From contig JAJFGM010000847.1 in assembly GCA_021776145.1 (NCBI GenBank), forward strand, positions 1 to 8,358: a DNA stretch of 8,358 bases. The letters run 5' to 3'. This document shows positions 5,562 through 8,358 of this stretch, one piece after another. The DNA is from Kiloniellaceae bacterium (GTDB taxonomy: Bacteria; Pseudomonadota; Alphaproteobacteria; Kiloniellales; Kiloniellaceae). Under the pieces are notes generated by a model, which worked only from the letters and a program-made list of their open reading frames with translations, made no database searches and had not been told where the DNA came from. Within the stretch, counting starts at the first letter, position 1. Each line of letters opens with the position of its first letter. Made by a program: the position numbers and the translations under genes.

Positions 5562-6404
5562 ATGGCAAATGTGAGCACCACAGAAACGGCCGCGACGTCC
5601 AAGCGCGCGCCAACGCGGCAGAGTTTGGCCCCCGCGGTCGACTACGCCACAGTGTGCGGGGTCATCGGCGCCTTCGTCCTGATCTCGCTGGCCATGGTAC
5701 TGGGAGGCACGCCGCAATCCTTCGTCGATCTGCCGGCGCTGCTGATCGTCTTCGGTGGCACTTTCATGGTCACCGCCGTGTCGTTTTCGGTTGCCGAAGT
5801 GGTGCGCGCTCAGTCGGTCATGTGGCGCGCGGTTGTCTATCACGTCGACCAGCCGGCACAGGCCGCCGAACAAATCCTCTATCTGGCCGACCTGTCGCGC
5901 AAGAAAGGCAAGCTCGCCCTGCAGGGCGTCATGGAAGATTTCCGCCAGAACGCCTTTCTCTATCGTGCCATTACCCTCGTCGTCGATGGCGTTCCCTCGG
6001 AAGAAGTCGAACGAATTCTCAACCACGAAACGCACTCTACCCATGCCCGCCATCAACGCTCGGCCGGTGTGCTGAGACGCGCCGGCGAAGTGGCGCCGGC
6101 GATGGGCCTGATCGGCACTCTGGTCGGTCTAGTACAGATGCTCGGCAATCTGGATGACCCTGCCACGATCGGCCCAAGCATGGCGGTTGCCCTGCTCACC
6201 ACCTTCTATGGTGCCATCCTGGCAAACATGGTCTTCATTCCCTTGGCCGGAAAGCTGGAACGCAACGCGCAGGTCGAGGCTACCGTCAATCAAATCCATA
6301 CCATCGCGGCGGCATCGATAAGCCGTCAGGAAAACCCTCGCCGTCTGGAGATGATGGTCAATACCGTCCTCCCCCCCGAAGAGCGGGTGAACTACTTCGA
6401 TTAG
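5562..6404 (+). CDS. motA: MotA/PomA-family flagellar stator (ion channel) protein
   Basis: A 280-residue inner-membrane protein with four likely membrane helices (about 27-47, 56-78, 174-196, 206-228) and a large cytoplasmic loop (80-173), the MotA plan. The signature VAPAMGLIGTLVGLVQML (177-194) and IGPSMAVALLTTFYGAILAN (203-222) is PomA-like and carries the two conserved prolines (179 and 205) of the channel. MotA4-MotB... complexes convert ion flow into rotation by acting on FliG. The loop has LSRKKGKLALQ (111-121): Arg113 fits the conserved Arg (E. coli Arg90) but the position of Glu98 appears to be Gln121. No motB partner is next to it. GGAGA precedes the ATG by 8 bases. TolQ/ExbB homologues are shorter with three helices, so a flagellar role is favoured, also by its place between fliN and flbD. 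Na+ or H+ use cannot be told. Confidence 0.82.
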   Translation: MANVSTTETAATSKRAPTRQSLAPAVDYATVCGVIGAFVLISLAMVLGGTPQSFVDLPALLIVFGGTFMVTAVSFSVAEVVRAQSVMWRAVVYHVDQPAQAAEQILYLADLSRKKGKLALQGVMEDFRQNAFLYRAITLVVDGVPSEEVERILNHETHSTHARHQRSAGVLRRAGEVAPAMGLIGTLVGLVQMLGNLDDPATIGPSMAVALLTTFYGAILANMVFIPLAGKLERNAQVEATVNQIHTIAAASISRQENPRRLEMMVNTVLPPEERVNYFD

Positions 6405-6457
6405 TCGCCGAAACAAACGGCCAATTGTTTTAACAGCAAGACACGTGGAGAGAAGGC

Positions 6458-7849
6458 ATGCGGCTTCTCATAGTCGGTACACTACAAGGTCACATCGTTA
6501 CGGCGGGAAAGCTTGCCCTTGAAAAGGGAGCCAAGGTCGCGCATGCCGAGAGCATCGACGGTGCCATGCAGGCACTGCGCTCGGGCCAAGGCGCGGATCT
6601 GCTGATGGTCGATGTCGAACTTGACGTCGGTTCGCTTTGCGTCTCGCTACAAACCGAGCGCTTTTCGATCCCGGTTGTCGCCTGCGGCATCGGCACCGAG
6701 CCGGCGCGCGCCGGCGATGCCATCCGCGCCGGTGCCAAGGAATACATCCCCCTTCCCCCCGACGCCGAGCTGATCGCGGCGGTCCTGGCAGCCGTCGTCG
6801 AGGAAACCAATACCGTGGTCTTCCAGGACCCGGTCATGAGCAACGTCTTGCGCCTGGCCGAACAGGTCGCGCCCTCGAATGCCTCGGTGCTGATTACCGG
6901 CGAATCCGGTACCGGCAAGGAGGTCATGGCGCGTTTCCTGCATGGAAAATCGCGGCGCGCCTCGGAAGTCTTCATTTCCGTCAACTGTGCCGCCATCCCC
7001 GAGAACCTACTGGAATCGGAACTCTTCGGTCACGAGAAGGGCGCCTTCACCGGCGCCATCACCCGCCGCATCGGCAAGTTCGAAGAGGCCAACGGCGGCA
7101 CCCTGCTGCTCGACGAGATTTCCGAGATGCACCCGCGCCTGCAGGCCAAACTGCTGCGCGCCATCCAAGAGCGCGAAATCGATCGCGTCGGCGGCAATCA
7201 GTCGATCAAGGTCAACATCCGCCTGCTCGCGACATCCAACCGCGACCTAGAGGAGGAGGTGCGCACCGGCGGATTTCGCGAAGATCTCTACTACCGTCTG
7301 AACGTCGTCAACATCGCACTGCCAGCGCTGCGCGAACGGCCGCTCGACATACAGGTTCTGGCCGAGCACTTTATCACCAAGTATGCCGATGCCAACGGCG
7401 TGCCGGTTCCCGATCTCGACCCGGATGTGCTTGAGATGCTGAAACGCCACCATTGGCGCGGCAACGTGCGCGAACTGGAAAATACCATGCACCGCGCCGT
7501 ACTGTTCGCCCGTGGCGACCGCATCAGCTCCGACTGCGTCGTACTGTCGGGCCAGAAGCTGTCAGCCGATGCCGTCGCCGCGTCCGAGGCCGGCGCGGGA
7601 ATGACCACGGCATCTGCCAGTCAGATCGGCCATGCCGAAGGTGCCGCACGTGATCTCGTCGGGCGCACCGTCGCCGCCGTTGAAAAGGATCTTATTATCG
7701 ACACCCTGCAGCATTGCTTCGGCTACCGCACACATGCGGCCAGCATTCTTGGCATTTCGATCCGAACGCTGCGCAACAAGCTGAAACTATACAGCGAGAG
7801 CGGTGTCGCCCTTCCAATGCCAGGCGAAGGCGAGCGTCCGGCGCCTTGA
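6458..7849 (+). CDS. flbD: FlbD-type sigma-54-dependent flagellar transcription activator
   Basis: A 463-residue NtrC-family protein that, as FlbD, would activate late sigma-54 flagellar promoters (hook, flagellin) and repress fliF. Residues 1-115 are a receiver-like domain with MRLLIVG, DLLMVDVELD (Asp52 at the usual phosphorylation position) and AGAKEYIPLP, but the acidic pair after strand 1 is missing and the usual Lys before the Pro is Leu99. The AAA+ domain follows: Walker A GESGTGKE (148-155), the sigma-54 contact loop GAFTGA (195-200), Walker B GGTLLLDE (213-220), LLATSNRDL (256-264), arginine-finger region FREDLYYRL (273-281), and WRGNVREL (333-340). A linker (365-405) leads to a Fis-type helix-turn-helix, THAASILGISIRTLRNKLKL (425-444). 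GGAGAGAAGG lies just before the ATG. The flagellar location and poor receiver separate it from NtrC itself. Confidence 0.9.
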   Translation: MRLLIVGTLQGHIVTAGKLALEKGAKVAHAESIDGAMQALRSGQGADLLMVDVELDVGSLCVSLQTERFSIPVVACGIGTEPARAGDAIRAGAKEYIPLPPDAELIAAVLAAVVEETNTVVFQDPVMSNVLRLAEQVAPSNASVLITGESGTGKEVMARFLHGKSRRASEVFISVNCAAIPENLLESELFGHEKGAFTGAITRRIGKFEEANGGTLLLDEISEMHPRLQAKLLRAIQEREIDRVGGNQSIKVNIRLLATSNRDLEEEVRTGGFREDLYYRLNVVNIALPALRERPLDIQVLAEHFITKYADANGVPVPDLDPDVLEMLKRHHWRGNVRELENTMHRAVLFARGDRISSDCVVLSGQKLSADAVAASEAGAGMTTASASQIGHAEGAARDLVGRTVAAVEKDLIIDTLQHCFGYRTHAASILGISIRTLRNKLKLYSESGVALPMPGEGERPAP

Positions 7850-7884
7850 CGCAGCGGGCCCTAAGTTGAGCATCGAGTCAGCCA

Positions 7885-8358
7885 ATGTCTGAACTCCCGG
7901 CGAATTCGCGAACCGGTCTGGACGCCTTATTGAATGGCCAGATCGCCACCATGCTCAGGCGTGGCGACATCGCGCTTGCCCTCGGCGTCTCCTGTATTCT
8001 GGTCATCCTGATCCTGCCGATGCCGCCTTGGATCCTCGATGTCTCGTTGGCGATATCGATGACCCTGGCGGTGCTCGTCTTGATGACTGTTCTTTTCATG
8101 GAACAGCCGCTCGACTTCAGTTCCTTTCCCATGGTGCTGCTGATCACAACGCTGATCCGTCTGTCGCTCAATCTTGCATCCACACGTCTGATCCTGGCCA
8201 AGGGGCACGAGGGGACCGAGGCCGCGGGCATGGTCATTCAGGCCTTCGGCAACTTTGTGATGGGCGGCAACTTCATCATCGGAATCATCATTTTCGGCAT
8301 TCTGGTGATCGTGAACTTCGTCGTCATCACCAAAGGCTCAGGCCGCATCGCCGAGGTT
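7885..8358 (+). CDS. flhA: Flagellar export gate protein FlhA, N-terminal part (3' end outside window)
   Basis: The first 158 residues of FlhA, the large membrane gate of the flagellar type III export machine that uses the proton gradient and passes substrates from FliI/FliJ. Visible are LRRGDIALALGVSCILVILI (24-43) and LPMPPWILDVSLAISMTLAV (44-63), covering the first two membrane helices, the family hallmark LIRLSLNLASTRLILAKGHE (90-109), another helix about 130-149, and the beginning of the FHIPEP signature GSGRIAEV at the window edge. The gene starts 35 bases after flbD. ATG at 7885 is the first possible start after the in-frame TGA (7867-7869), but it has no clear Shine-Dalgarno; ATG at 7951 (MLRRGD) is an alternative without a better one. 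Low translation or coupling to flbD is possible. Confidence 0.95.
   Translation, partial: MSELPANSRTGLDALLNGQIATMLRRGDIALALGVSCILVILILPMPPWILDVSLAISMTLAVLVLMTVLFMEQPLDFSSFPMVLLITTLIRLSLNLASTRLILAKGHEGTEAAGMVIQAFGNFVMGGNFIIGIIIFGILVIVNFVVITKGSGRIAEV

Noticed and set aside
1..8358. Search for a mobile element, CRISPR array, tRNA/rRNA, riboswitch or novel defence system
   Set aside because: No transposase, long terminal inverted repeats, spaced direct repeats or RNA gene signature seen; the window is filled with recognised flagellar genes.

Overview
This window is part of a flagellar gene cluster from an alphaproteobacterium, read entirely on the + strand. The lineage is suggested by the gene content: a SciP (DUF1153) CtrA inhibitor and a FlbD-type sigma-54 activator, both typical of Alphaproteobacteria, placed among hook, MS-ring and C-ring genes in an order that, as I remember it, resembles the Caulobacter fliF locus. 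The coding DNA is GC-rich with matching codon use. The species cannot be named; a Rhodospirillales-like free-living bacterium is a guess.

Layout: (1) 1-640, the 3' end of flgE (hook protein), followed by a long hairpin. (2) 641-859, an extremely AT-rich intergenic region (661-780 has 26 G/C in 120 bases) holding clustered TTAA motifs. (3) 860-1183, sciP. (4) 1184-1523, a non-coding control region with a GC hairpin, a cluster of GGCAA/TTGCC half-sites including one perfect dyad, a near-consensus CtrA box, and a leader with a duplicated Shine-Dalgarno-like sequence. (5) 1524-8358, a probable operon fliF-fliG-fliH-fliN-motA-like-flbD-flhA with gaps of 14-60 bases; flhA runs off the right edge.

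How the genes work together: FliF builds the MS ring, FliG and FliN the C ring (switch and rotor), the MotA-like protein half of a stator, FliH the export ATPase regulator and FlhA the export gate. FlbD turns on late (hook, flagellin) sigma-54 promoters, and in Caulobacter it also represses fliF. SciP blocks CtrA-dependent transcription. The window therefore holds early structural genes, the activator of the late genes, an inhibitor of the early-gene master regulator, and the control region where CtrA and FlbD would be expected to meet.

I see no mobile element, CRISPR, tRNA or rRNA, and no credible minus-strand gene. The genes are conventional; the points of interest are regulatory sites and a few residue-level oddities (degenerate FlbD receiver, a Gln at a conserved Glu position of the MotA-like protein, a TTG start for fliF overlapping the stop of a micro-ORF).
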